From: a virus
Virus record (IMG/VR): IMGVR_UViG_3300009149_000140
Location: 1 to 34,700 of that record
Length of the DNA stretch: 34,700 nucleotides
Strand: one strand, 5' to 3'
Shown here piece by piece: positions 15,532 through 23,717 of this stretch (position 1 is the stretch's first letter; every line of letters starts with the position of its first letter). Made by a program: the position numbers and the translations under genes. The notes beneath the pieces are model-generated. The model was not told the origin of the DNA, ran no database searches, and worked only from the letters and a program-made list of their open reading frames with translations.

Positions 15532-18500
15532 GAACACTAACGGCAAACGCAAACACCAAATTGACTCAGAACACCGGCACCGAGTGGCTAGTGGTATTGG
15601 AAGTAGAGTGGGTGGAAAACGGCTCCACTTACTACTCCGACCAAGACTTCGCTCAGTGCGAGACTAAAGTTCTCAGTATGTCTGGCTTTGATACTTCAAT
15701 GCAGCTTGAAGGATCTAGTGACTCTCAAGAACTGTCTATTGTTCTAGATGACACAGACGGCTCAATAAGAAACATCTACAATGTCAATGACATTCATAAA
15801 CGCCCTGCTCGCATTTATATGGTCGAGAAGAGCTTGACTCTGGACGACAAGGTTATTGTCTTCCGAGGTGAGCTTGTTACCCCCATCGAATGGGACGAGC
15901 AGCAGCGTTCAGTCTCTTTTAACGTCCTTTCCAAATTGCAAGAACGCCAAATCGGCTTCAGCATGGAAGAGGGCGACTTCCCGAATATCCCAGATGAGGC
16001 GCTGGGGAAGGCGTGGCCGCTCGTATTTGGACAGGTTTGCCACCTGCCCGCCGTCAAGATACGAGCGCCACGCCGAGGTTATTTGCAGGGCGGGGTGGGC
16101 ATCCATGATTTCACCCTTGAGCCTCGTATCTGTCAAGTGTTGAATGTTCAGTGTCCTAGTCAGTCAACTGGGTCTCAGACCACATACACTCAATCGGCTG
16201 GTAATGTTTGGACATCCAACACGGTCAATACTGTCGGTCCTGATCTTGAATGTGTCAATCGACGGTATGGTGAAATCTGCCGCCTGAAGGATCTGTTGGA
16301 CCAACAGGTCGCTTACGAGTATGCTACTATCACTATCTACAACGGGTCTTCATTCCCACAAGGCGAAGACACTGAAATCTTTATTGATAACGCTATCTTC
16401 ACAGGTTACTTCAGCGGTAACACGTTCACTATTAACAATCGTCAACATCCAGATTATGCAGACTTTGAGCATCAGGCTTGTCGCACTATATCTAATCAAG
16501 GATATGGAATGCGGACCAGCCCGACTCAGTTTGGCGGAACCACTTGTACCAATGCTGGTGGTTTTTGGGCCATAGGAGGTAACACTCCTCACACTGCGGT
16601 AGCCTATACTACCGCTTCATGGGTGCCATCAGACGCCACATTCACGCACTTCACTGCTAACCAAACATCGGATCAGGCTTTCGCTTCGTGCGATGAAGCT
16701 TTAACTGCCTCCCCTGGTTTAGTAGGAGGTCCAAGGGAGTCGTGGGAATACTATGACGAGATGGAGGAGGCTTCGTTCTTTTGGGCTCCGGCAGGAACCG
16801 AAGTGTTTATGGAGTCTGAATCCGAGATCCTTTATATTGTTTCTCTGTTGCCGGGAACCGTGGACGGAGTGGCTGCGTTCCGAACCGCCCCTAATGGTTT
16901 CAAGTATCTGACCGAAGTGTCGGCAGATAAGTACACAGTCTACGAAACCGACTATGACGGCTACCAAGTCGTGGAGATCGGCATGAGTAAAGCCTTGTCA
17001 TTATACAATGACCAATGGCAAGACGACAACATTTACGTGTCATTCACCTCGTCGGTTGGCCCTAACCCGTGCGACATAATCGAGTGGCTGGTGGGCAAGT
17101 ACACTGACCTCACAGTAGATGCAGCCTCGTTCGCAGCAGTGGGCTCAGCTTTGACTAATTACCCGACTAACTTCTATCTGACAACTCGTCCTGATGTGTA
17201 CCAAGTAATAAACGACATCGCATACCAATCTAGGTGTGCCATATACGTTCGTAACAACGTTTTGTACATTCGTTATTTATCAGCCGAACCTACCAGCGAG
17301 CGAACTATCAGCGAAAGCGATATCCTCTCTGGTACGTTTGTTGAGTTCCTGAGTGAGACTGAAGATGTCTATACTACACATAACATCCAGTGGCAAAAAG
17401 GTGGGGCATCAGTCCGCGACGATCTTGATAATGAACGAGAAGTTGTTCTTAAATACAATGTCAAGAAATACGGAACAGTAGAAAATGATTGGGATTACTA
17501 CTGCCTCAATCATTTTGATCTGGTGTTGAAGTCAAGCACCTTCTGGCTGATACGTAAGGCCAACTCGTGGAGGAAAGCAAGGTTCCAACTGCCGTTCAAG
17601 CATCTTGATTTAGATGTAGGAGACGCCATCACATTGGATGTAGATCAGTTCGGAGACTCCGTGAAGTGCGTCATCGAGAGCATGAACTTCGATCCTGACA
17701 ATTACACTTTGGACATTGTTGTCTGGTCGCCGATTCGTGTTGGCGAGACTGAAGAGTTCTACTGGGCTTGGCCAGCAGCGAAGCCCTGCGTCTCCACTTG
17801 GCCTTTGGCAGGTGACGACAATGGTGGTGGTGGGTACGACTTCGATGTGACACCTCCCATTGGACACATCCTACTAGGAGGTGCTCACCGAGACGACCAG
17901 CGTGTCATCACTTCTGGCGATCACAATCCTAGTGACGTGTGTGACACTGCGCCATCTATCGTTTGCGAACTAAGCGACTACCTGAACTTTGATGAGGTAG
18001 AACCAGAAATTATCGCGAAGCAGATAGCCCAATCCGCAGCACGGCAGACCATGGAAAACACCGAGACAGGTGGAGGGAATGCCGGAGGCGGGAACGAAGA
18101 AAAAGAGGAAGAGGAAGAATGCGGCACTGGTCCTGGTTGCAATTACAAGGTAATTGTAACGTGGCATAAATCTGAAACTCAGGGGCAAGCAACGGCCCTC
18201 GGTGGTGGTGCCTGTGGTGGTCCTTGTATTTGTGCTGGTGGTTGTCCTTCATGTACTGGTCTTGTCTGGCAAGTTTGCCACACGTTTGGTGCCGCTTTTG
18301 CAGCCATTCAATTTGCACAGTACATGAATGCAAATTACGGTAAGAAGATATCTGATTACTGGGAGTGTGGGGAGTCAGGAGTCACCGGTGCAACCCCTCA
18401 GAACGGCGTTCATGAAGGTCCGTTTGCAGGCGACTGCCAAGATGTAGAGGCAGCTTCAGGTGCCGCCCCTGACGGCACTGCCGCAGCCCAGACCTCTGCT

Positions 18501-18533
18501 CCTACTGGACTCACTGGAGATGAAGCAGAATGA
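15528..18533 (+). CDS. Tail hub/tip protein with Cys-rich C-terminal tail
   Basis: A 1001-residue protein. The first about 175 residues (LSMSGFDTSMQLEGSSDSQE, LSIVLDDTDGSIRN, KVIVFRGELVTPIEWDE, GKAWPLVFGQVCHLPAVKI) have the pattern of tail-hub proteins that close the tube at its tip. A second hub-like part at about 505-720 (PCDIIEWLVGKYTDL, VYQVINDIAYQSRCAIYVR, DVGDAITLDVDQFG) fits gp27-type barrels. Between them is a large insertion with no recognised motif. After about residue 840 the chain changes: a Gly/Glu-rich linker, then a segment with closely spaced Cys (CGTGPGC, GGACGGPCICAGGCPSC) and a low-complexity Ala/Thr end. The Cys-rich part may be disulfide-bonded or metal-binding. The hub role is inferred with good support from order and size. 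Confidence 0.72.
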   Translation: MRTLTANANTKLTQNTGTEWLVVLEVEWVENGSTYYSDQDFAQCETKVLSMSGFDTSMQLEGSSDSQELSIVLDDTDGSIRNIYNVNDIHKRPARIYMVEKSLTLDDKVIVFRGELVTPIEWDEQQRSVSFNVLSKLQERQIGFSMEEGDFPNIPDEALGKAWPLVFGQVCHLPAVKIRAPRRGYLQGGVGIHDFTLEPRICQVLNVQCPSQSTGSQTTYTQSAGNVWTSNTVNTVGPDLECVNRRYGEICRLKDLLDQQVAYEYATITIYNGSSFPQGEDTEIFIDNAIFTGYFSGNTFTINNRQHPDYADFEHQACRTISNQGYGMRTSPTQFGGTTCTNAGGFWAIGGNTPHTAVAYTTASWVPSDATFTHFTANQTSDQAFASCDEALTASPGLVGGPRESWEYYDEMEEASFFWAPAGTEVFMESESEILYIVSLLPGTVDGVAAFRTAPNGFKYLTEVSADKYTVYETDYDGYQVVEIGMSKALSLYNDQWQDDNIYVSFTSSVGPNPCDIIEWLVGKYTDLTVDAASFAAVGSALTNYPTNFYLTTRPDVYQVINDIAYQSRCAIYVRNNVLYIRYLSAEPTSERTISESDILSGTFVEFLSETEDVYTTHNIQWQKGGASVRDDLDNEREVVLKYNVKKYGTVENDWDYYCLNHFDLVLKSSTFWLIRKANSWRKARFQLPFKHLDLDVGDAITLDVDQFGDSVKCVIESMNFDPDNYTLDIVVWSPIRVGETEEFYWAWPAAKPCVSTWPLAGDDNGGGGYDFDVTPPIGHILLGGAHRDDQRVITSGDHNPSDVCDTAPSIVCELSDYLNFDEVEPEIIAKQIAQSAARQTMENTETGGGNAGGGNEEKEEEEECGTGPGCNYKVIVTWHKSETQGQATALGGGACGGPCICAGGCPSCTGLVWQVCHTFGAAFAAIQFAQYMNANYGKKISDYWECGESGVTGATPQNGVHEGPFAGDCQDVEAASGAAPDGTAAAQTSAPTGLTGDEAE

Positions 18534-19102
18534 TAGAGTGTAACAAACGGCAGACCGTAGTAAAGCGATCGAAAGAAGGTACAAGCACCATCTTCCGTTG
18601 TTTGAACAAACAATCTGGCCTACAAGGTCAGGAAGTAGATGAGTGCGTTTGCTCACGCTGCCCTGTACGCAGCGTCGAGCACAAACGCCCCTGTAAAAAG
18701 AAACCTGCCAGCCTTAAGCCAGTAACCGTTGAAGAGTTTAACAACGTTAGCAACGAAGAGTTACTGGCGATGGTGGAGGAGGCCGGTCTTGATCCAGAAG
18801 AACTGACTAGCTTACCTGTTGCCCCTTCTGACCCTAGCCAGCCGTCACCGAGCTACCCTCCCCTCACCATACAACTGTGGACATACAAGGAAGCAATCCT
18901 CAGATGGGCGAAGGCTGGCCGCCCTGTGCGATCTCAGGAGGAGGTAAAACGTATTCATCGAGAGCATTGCGAACCATGCGAATGGTATGACAAAGATAAT
19001 GCTCGCTGCAAGGGGTGTGGATGTTTTGTATCTGTCAGTTCGATTGCCATCTCCAACAAACTAAAGATGGCTACTGAGCATTGCCCGAAAGGCAAATTCT
19101 AA
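18530..19102 (+). CDS. Two-part Cys-rich zinc-ribbon protein
   Basis: A 190-residue protein coupled by ATGA to the hub gene. The N-terminal 55 residues contain scattered Cys (C4, then CLNKQSG, CVCSRCPVRS, CKKK), a possible small zinc site. A linker with Pro-rich sequence follows. The C-terminal part (about residues 145-190: HCEPCEWYDKDNARCKGCGC, then LKMATEHCPKGKF) is the short zinc-ribbon found in small proteins next to phage tail genes ('C..C..y....rCk.CGC...K......CP.g.W'). Its function there is not known. The adjacency of two Cys-rich products is notable. Confidence 0.65.
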   Translation: MIECNKRQTVVKRSKEGTSTIFRCLNKQSGLQGQEVDECVCSRCPVRSVEHKRPCKKKPASLKPVTVEEFNNVSNEELLAMVEEAGLDPEELTSLPVAPSDPSQPSPSYPPLTIQLWTYKEAILRWAKAGRPVRSQEEVKRIHREHCEPCEWYDKDNARCKGCGCFVSVSSIAISNKLKMATEHCPKGKF

Positions 19103-19653
19103 TGGAAACCGCGTTCTCTTGGCTAGGCCAAATCTTCGAAGCGTTGTTACAGTTCGTCCCTCGTAGAGTAATTGTAAGAGCCACTGAGAGGGGTGTAAAG
19201 TGGTCACTGTGGAGAGAGCCAGTAGCGATGGAACCAGGGATACGATTTTACTGGCCTTTAATTTCTGACATTGAACTTGTAATAGTTGCAAGACAATCTT
19301 TCAACACACCTCATCAACCATTGCAGACAAAAGATGGCGTTGAGGTTGTAGCAGGCGGGGTGGTAGTCTACAGTATAAGCAATGTAGAACGAGCGATCGG
19401 AAAGAACAACTGGTCGCCAGAAGACACGGCTCAAGACATAGTGCAGGCTGTAATAGCTTCTGTTATAACCTCGTATGAGCACGCTTTTATTCTAGCTAAC
19501 ATTAACGGAGAGATTGAAACAGAGATCACCTCCGAATGTCAAAAGCAGTTGAAGAAATATGGAGTCCGAGTTTCCCGTGCCGGGTTGTGTGCATTTTCGT
19601 CTACTCGTAACTGGCATCACTCGGGCATAGAAATTAACGTAGGAGGTGCCTGA
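19102..19653 (+). CDS. SPFH/Band-7 domain protein
   Basis: A 183-residue protein. I choose ATG 19102, which overlaps the previous TAA (TAATG), over TTG 19081. The sequence opens with an amphipathic hydrophobic stretch (FSWLGQIFEALLQFVPRRVI) and continues with the prohibitin-like core: VRATERGVKWSLWREPVAME, PGIRFYWPLISDIELV, TKDGVEVVAGGVVVYSISN, VERAIG, and a final QKQLKKYGVRVSRAGL, the typical SPFH order ('G+...PG+.f..P......+.....Q...TKDG....v...V.Y.I.d'). SPFH proteins form membrane-associated cages; in a phage this might act on the host membrane or proteases (inference). The coiled coil usual after the domain is missing. Confidence 0.75.
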   Translation: METAFSWLGQIFEALLQFVPRRVIVRATERGVKWSLWREPVAMEPGIRFYWPLISDIELVIVARQSFNTPHQPLQTKDGVEVVAGGVVVYSISNVERAIGKNNWSPEDTAQDIVQAVIASVITSYEHAFILANINGEIETEITSECQKQLKKYGVRVSRAGLCAFSSTRNWHHSGIEINVGGA

Positions 19654-19982
19654 TGGCTAAGAAGTGCCAGAAGTGCCGCGAAGGAAAGAAAACCAACATG
19701 GAGTCATCACCCACCCGCCCGCCTCGCGGATCGATCCGCAAGGCTAAGCGTGATGAGATGAGGCGTCAGAAGAAAGAACGCATGAGGAGCGTGAGGCAGG
19801 AATCACCCTCACCCTCCAAAGAACCGCATGAGAGCGGCGTAGAGCTTAGCGGTAGCAAGGCAATCAGCCAGAGCGTCGTGAGCGTTATCAAACTGAATGT
19901 CGAGCCGCTTACACATGGACACAAGGTTCAGGAACGGGAAGGGATGTTTACGTCCGTGCCAGACGTAGAGATCATTGATTGA
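19653..19982 (+). CDS. Small basic protein, 3' half antisense to the exonuclease gene
   Basis: A 109-residue reading frame starting by a TGATG overlap with the SPFH gene. The first about 50 residues are very basic with a CQKCREGKK start and Arg/Lys-rich helix (KAKRDEMRRQKKERMRSVRQ), resembling small nucleic-acid-binding phage proteins. From codon 53 on (19809-19982) the frame runs antisense through the exonuclease 3' end, which carries a conserved catalytic motif. The later residues may therefore only be read-through to the next available stop. No convergent terminator is obvious. The gene is supported by coupling and position, not by recognised homology. Confidence 0.5.
   Translation: MAKKCQKCREGKKTNMESSPTRPPRGSIRKAKRDEMRRQKKERMRSVRQESPSPSKEPHESGVELSGSKAISQSVVSVIKLNVEPLTHGHKVQEREGMFTSVPDVEIID
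19721..19744 (+). repeat. 24-nt imperfect palindrome in the convergent overlap zone
   Basis: GCCTCGCGGATCGATCCGC continues to AAGGC. A perfect 14-bp palindrome (19726-19739) is flanked by GCCT/AGGC with one mismatch. It lies inside the basic ORF, 65 bases before the 3' end of the exonuclease gene. There is no T-run. It could be a site for a symmetric protein or merely coding sequence. Confidence 0.3.
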
Positions 19983-20411
19983 TGCCCCGAGCAGCATTGT
20001 GTCACGTGGGTGCGACTGCCAGTAGGTATTGAGACCTTCCACTCCAAGCCAATAGATGAGGAAGCCTCTCTCGAATCCCCAGTTGTGGGCCAGAGGCACC
20101 ATCCTCTTTCCGTAGGGCAACTCACAGTTGTTCCACCACTCGACGAACAGATCAAATCCCTTCTCTTGCGACACGCAGTCAAGTAATGACTCCGCACTGA
20201 TACCGTGCTTTTGTGTCGCCTCTTTGCTAGCCCTCTCTGGGTATTCAGGTCGCATGTTGAGGTAAAACGGCTTCATCTTTTTGTGCGGCTCGAAGTGCTG
20301 ATCTAGCGGAACACATGCGATCTGAATGATCTCGTTGTAACCACACAGCACCCCGGTTGTCTCGACATCTACTGCACACAGGATATGTCCGTTCATATTA
20401 AGTAAGCTCAT
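19809..20411 (-). CDS. DEDDh 3'-5' exonuclease
   Basis: A 200-residue DnaQ-fold exonuclease, possibly proofreading or DNA-processing in the phage replication module. Exo I is AVDVETTG (D15, E17). Exo II is LAHNWGFERGFL (N110, with E114 where the family normally has Asp). Exo III is HDALAD (H178, D183), the DEDDh type. The FE instead of FD at Exo II is unusual and could alter metal binding. The gene starts in an ATGA overlap with the upstream diphosphohydrolase-family gene, and its C-terminal end overlaps the convergent basic ORF. No polymerase domain is attached. Confidence 0.87.
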   Translation of the reverse strand: MSLLNMNGHILCAVDVETTGVLCGYNEIIQIACVPLDQHFEPHKKMKPFYLNMRPEYPERASKEATQKHGISAESLLDCVSQEKGFDLFVEWWNNCELPYGKRMVPLAHNWGFERGFLIYWLGVEGLNTYWQSHPRDTMLLGASINDLYVWHGRKHPFPFLNLVSMCKRLDIQFDNAHDALADCLATAKLYAALMRFFGG

Positions 20412-20779
20412 TCAGCCACCTTCGCCGCTTTCTTATCTGCCCAATACTTCATCCTCTCGTAGAAGACCTTCTCATCCATGACTGGCTTGTCGCCGTGGTT
20501 AAGCTCGGCCAACGCCGATAGGTTCCATACTGCATGGGCCAGATGCGAACACCCCGAGTCCTCGTCATAGAACTCACCGTCGAAGAAATACTGAAGGTGT
20601 CTGAAGCAACTGTTGATGTATTCGTCGTCTGGTTTGTTGCCAAGTCGCCAGTTACCTTCGTTGTACTTGTTAGCCCCAAACTCTTTCACACGGGCAACCG
20701 CTTCGGTCATCCATTTGAATGACCTCATGAAATAACTAAGCTTCGGTTTATTTTCATTGTATCGTAATGCTTCAGACAT
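20408..20779 (-). CDS. dATP/dGTP diphosphohydrolase-family (DUF5664-like) protein
   Basis: A 123-residue protein with the pattern of the phage family annotated as dATP/dGTP diphosphohydrolase N-terminal domain: LRYNENKPKLSYF, then EFGANKYNEGNWRLGNKPDD, YINSCFRHLQYFFDGEFYDE, DSGCSHLAHAVWNLSALAEL. The helical E/D/H pattern suggests an all-alpha NTP pyrophosphatase-like fold related to MazG, adjusting nucleotide pools during replication. It overlaps the primase-helicase gene end by 8 bases and the exonuclease start by 4, so the three form one minus-strand operon. Enzyme activity is inferred from family annotation. Confidence 0.75.
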   Translation of the reverse strand: MSEALRYNENKPKLSYFMRSFKWMTEAVARVKEFGANKYNEGNWRLGNKPDDEYINSCFRHLQYFFDGEFYDEDSGCSHLAHAVWNLSALAELNHGDKPVMDEKVFYERMKYWADKKAAKVAE

Positions 20780-23528
20780 CGTTACCTTCTTTCCTAAGTT
20801 GTTTACCGGATCTAATATACCGGGCGCTGGGTTTTGTGCTCTTGTTAAATGTGAAGTTTCCTATTATTGTTTGATTGAGATTTGGACATCGTCCTAACAG
20901 ATAGTGCTCTGATAGTTTAGATTGGAGGGTCCGTCCTTTTTGCCACTCCTCTACAACGTGAGGTTCCAAGGTGGCAAAGAAACGTGTTTGGAATTCTGTT
21001 AATCTTATCGCTACTCCCGGAATCTCGTAGCAGTTCTCTTCGATAAACGCTGTCAGAGAATCGATATTGTTGTCAGCAGCTTCCAGTTTTCCACGGGTCT
21101 CAATGATAGGAAGCATCAAACGCCCGGTAGCTTCAGGGACGTTGTAGTCCATTAAAGTCCGCATGAAGTGTGGCCCCTCTTCCTTCAGCAGCACATACAA
21201 CCGCTCTCTTGGTATCTCCTCCTCCAACCCTGATACACTCATAGCTGTTATCCTAGTGTCTCCAGGGAACACAGGCAGACTACTACGTTCATTAGACACT
21301 TGTACGAAGTGAAGGGTACTGAGGACATCTCTCACAATTCCACCTTTAGGATGAATAGAAATAGACGTCCCTGTCACCCATTCTTTAATTTTGTTGTATG
21401 CTGCCGATCCAGCGCGTGCTACATCTACTTCATCAATGACCGCTAGTATTGCCTCTTCCAACTCTGAGTTGAAGCCACCTACAGACGTTAAGGCTCTGTC
21501 AGCTTTGGCAACTCCTCTAGTGAGAAGAAACTCTAACGCTTCGTGGAACGATGACTTACCGCAATTCTGTGGACCATACATAAACAGATAGGGTAGTTTG
21601 CCGTAAGGGTTCTGGAACATACATGCTATCCACGCAGTAAGATAGTCACCACCTGTTCTGATGTTCCAGTCTTGGCACCAAGGCAAGTCGTCGATGTACT
21701 CATTCAAGTCCCTGCCACAGTGCTCCATCACACGATTCCAAGTAGGGTGAACTGGATGCTCGCCTTCATTAAGCTCAATAGGTTCATAGCGAAACTGGGC
21801 TCCGTCTCGATTCCATAGTCGCCCTCCTGGATACTCAGGTTGGAATGGATGCTTTACCAACGTCCACGCCTTGAAGATTGCACTTCCCAGAATTGGATCA
21901 ACTTTAGGACACGTCTGTGACAAGTATGATTTGATATTTTCTCGTGGGTGTTCTACCCAGTCACTTTCATCATTCTTTAGTGCCCAAGAATCAAACTTAT
22001 AGCTTCGTCCAGCCTTAACTTGCAACGCACGGAATTGATCGTCTAATTCGGACCACATCATTTCGTTTTCTATATCTTCATCAGGCGTCTCAATTGCATC
22101 TGTTAGGAGTATCTCCCAGCCCTTTGCAGTTTTGACATATCGAGGAAAGTCTTTTTTCTCGTCTTTACGTTTCTTTTCTATGGTTAGGACAGTCTGCTTC
22201 CCTTTGGTGTGCAGAGACAGCGTTCTACCTTCTATGTTATCTGGCAGGTTTGTGTTTTCAGCTTTCAGTAGCTTCAATGCAGCTTGGAGGTCTTCCACTT
22301 CGTCGAATAGATATCCTTGCTTTTCGTCGGTCCCTTCATATCCATTACTGGACAGACAGATTTGCTTCAGGGTAGCTGGTGAGTTGTAGGCAATATGCGT
22401 CCACTTACCATGCGAGTCCCAAAGAGGGTCTTCAGTCGTGCCTTCGCCAAAGCGATACACATCGAATGCCCCATTAGGTTTCGGACGCATGAAGACATTG
22501 GGTTTACCAGGGTCGGTATCGCCCGAGTTGGTGTTGAATAACCCGCGTAGTGGAGTTCCTTTCTCTTCCATCATGTCATAGACATACTTCAGGCCAGCAG
22601 CGTGACCCTGCCATAGGTGATGGTCATGAACCCACAACGCGGTATGCCCTGTGCCTTCTAACTCCTCAAGTATTTTCAAGTGGGTCTCGTCGAGCGGGAT
22701 CTCCGCAACTGCCTGCGTCATTTCATCAAGCTCATCGCCCTTGGTCTCTTCACCATTGGCATCCCATCCCTTTACTCTGACTTTGCTTCGCCCGCCGCTG
22801 GTGACTTCTATGTGGTCCCGCCAGTTCGGAGGGATATGGTCGGCTGTCAGATGTTGGGTAGCTGGTTTAACCAACTCATAACCTCGGTTCTCCTTGGTCA
22901 TGTTGACGTGCCAGATCCACATGATGAGACCCTTGCAGTCAACGTTGGTATCGATGTTCAATCCTGTATGCTCAGCAATCAAAGGTATAAGGGAACGGGC
23001 TACTGCTGAGTGCTCGACATGGTTATTCGCGATTGGGTACGGCTCCTTGAACCAGACATACACGTGACGACCGTTGCCGCGAGTAGAGCGGATTACTTCG
23101 AGCCACGGTACGTCTATATTGTCAAGCTTCTCGATCTCTTCTGGAGAGATACCTACATCCTCGTTATGATCCAGAAGAGAGTCGAAGTCGAAACCTACTC
23201 CAATTGAGCGTTTGTTTCGCCAATCCCACCAACTTGTGCCAATAGCCTGTATCCTCTTTGGAATCGAAAACTTGACTGGAGGATCACTGTAGTTTGGCTC
23301 AGTTCTGGAGTTGTATGGCCATCTCACTGGTCCGAATACTTCTCCACCTTCCTCGAACATGTTCGAGTCGCCAATCTTCACACCCCCTGGTTTGCAATTG
23401 ACTTGCGTCTCTAGGGTGCTGGGGTGCTCCCCCCAACGAGCTATTAGTTCTGGGTTGTTGTGTTCTTTTGACAAGACGTTATTATAGTACGTCTTAAACG
23501 CTGTTGTAACTGATGGATTCTTACGCAC
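20772..23528 (-). CDS. Primase-helicase (AEP-like primase fused to SF3 helicase)
   Basis: Replication initiator/helicase of 918 residues. I choose GTG at 23528 because GGAG (23535-23538) sits 6 bases before it; a TTG at 23540 would add 4 residues and have no such site. Counting from the TTG, primase-like motifs are GVGFDFD (D118, D120), STRGNGRHVYVWF (H159) and NIDTNVD (D197/D201), as in archaeo-eukaryotic primases. The C-terminal helicase has Walker A GPQNCGKSS (about 656-664), Walker B ILAVIDEVD (D703, E704) and a motif-C-like FVQVSNE. The layout is that of D5/P4-type primase-helicases of phages and plasmids. It is the first gene of the minus-strand operon, read from the divergent inverted-repeat region. 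Confidence 0.87.
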   Translation of the reverse strand: MRKNPSVTTAFKTYYNNVLSKEHNNPELIARWGEHPSTLETQVNCKPGGVKIGDSNMFEEGGEVFGPVRWPYNSRTEPNYSDPPVKFSIPKRIQAIGTSWWDWRNKRSIGVGFDFDSLLDHNEDVGISPEEIEKLDNIDVPWLEVIRSTRGNGRHVYVWFKEPYPIANNHVEHSAVARSLIPLIAEHTGLNIDTNVDCKGLIMWIWHVNMTKENRGYELVKPATQHLTADHIPPNWRDHIEVTSGGRSKVRVKGWDANGEETKGDELDEMTQAVAEIPLDETHLKILEELEGTGHTALWVHDHHLWQGHAAGLKYVYDMMEEKGTPLRGLFNTNSGDTDPGKPNVFMRPKPNGAFDVYRFGEGTTEDPLWDSHGKWTHIAYNSPATLKQICLSSNGYEGTDEKQGYLFDEVEDLQAALKLLKAENTNLPDNIEGRTLSLHTKGKQTVLTIEKKRKDEKKDFPRYVKTAKGWEILLTDAIETPDEDIENEMMWSELDDQFRALQVKAGRSYKFDSWALKNDESDWVEHPRENIKSYLSQTCPKVDPILGSAIFKAWTLVKHPFQPEYPGGRLWNRDGAQFRYEPIELNEGEHPVHPTWNRVMEHCGRDLNEYIDDLPWCQDWNIRTGGDYLTAWIACMFQNPYGKLPYLFMYGPQNCGKSSFHEALEFLLTRGVAKADRALTSVGGFNSELEEAILAVIDEVDVARAGSAAYNKIKEWVTGTSISIHPKGGIVRDVLSTLHFVQVSNERSSLPVFPGDTRITAMSVSGLEEEIPRERLYVLLKEEGPHFMRTLMDYNVPEATGRLMLPIIETRGKLEAADNNIDSLTAFIEENCYEIPGVAIRLTEFQTRFFATLEPHVVEEWQKGRTLQSKLSEHYLLGRCPNLNQTIIGNFTFNKSTKPSARYIRSGKQLRKEGNDV

Positions 23529-23557
23529 TGGTGCCTCCAAGGTATATTTCTTTCTAT

Positions 23558-23716
23558 CTACCTATACTGTAGGCAAATTGACGAAAATACTCCACACAAA
23601 ATGGAAATTATGTGAATATATTTAATATAATGCCGTCTCGTGACGAATTTGGAAACTTTGCTCTTTTTTCCATTTTGTGTGGAGCAAATCAGGAAATTTG
23701 CCTACAGTATAGATAG
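23558..23716. repeat. Nested bipartite inverted repeat, divergent control region
   Basis: Two pairs of inverted 18-mers share one centre at 23637. The outer pair is 23562-23579 and 23695-23712 (AATTTGCCTACAGTATAG on the right, its complement on the left), extending to 23558/23716 with one mismatch. The inner pair is 23590-23607 (CTCCACACAAAATGGAAA) and 23667-23684. Outer and inner boxes are separated by 10 bp on both sides. The 10-bp spacers and the AT-rich 59-bp core are not symmetric, so selection has kept only the boxes. The region separates the minus-strand primase-helicase operon from the plus-strand ParB-like gene and probably holds mirrored promoters/operators, possibly an origin or ParB site. 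A weak TGGAGC-N17-TACAGT match is visible on the right-hand side. Confidence 0.9.
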
Positions 23717-23717
23717 G

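Noticed and set aside
23640-23717. A GTG start for the ParB-like protein
   Set aside because: The added residues would be encoded by the core and right-hand boxes of the inverted repeat and read as hydrophobic, non-conserved sequence.
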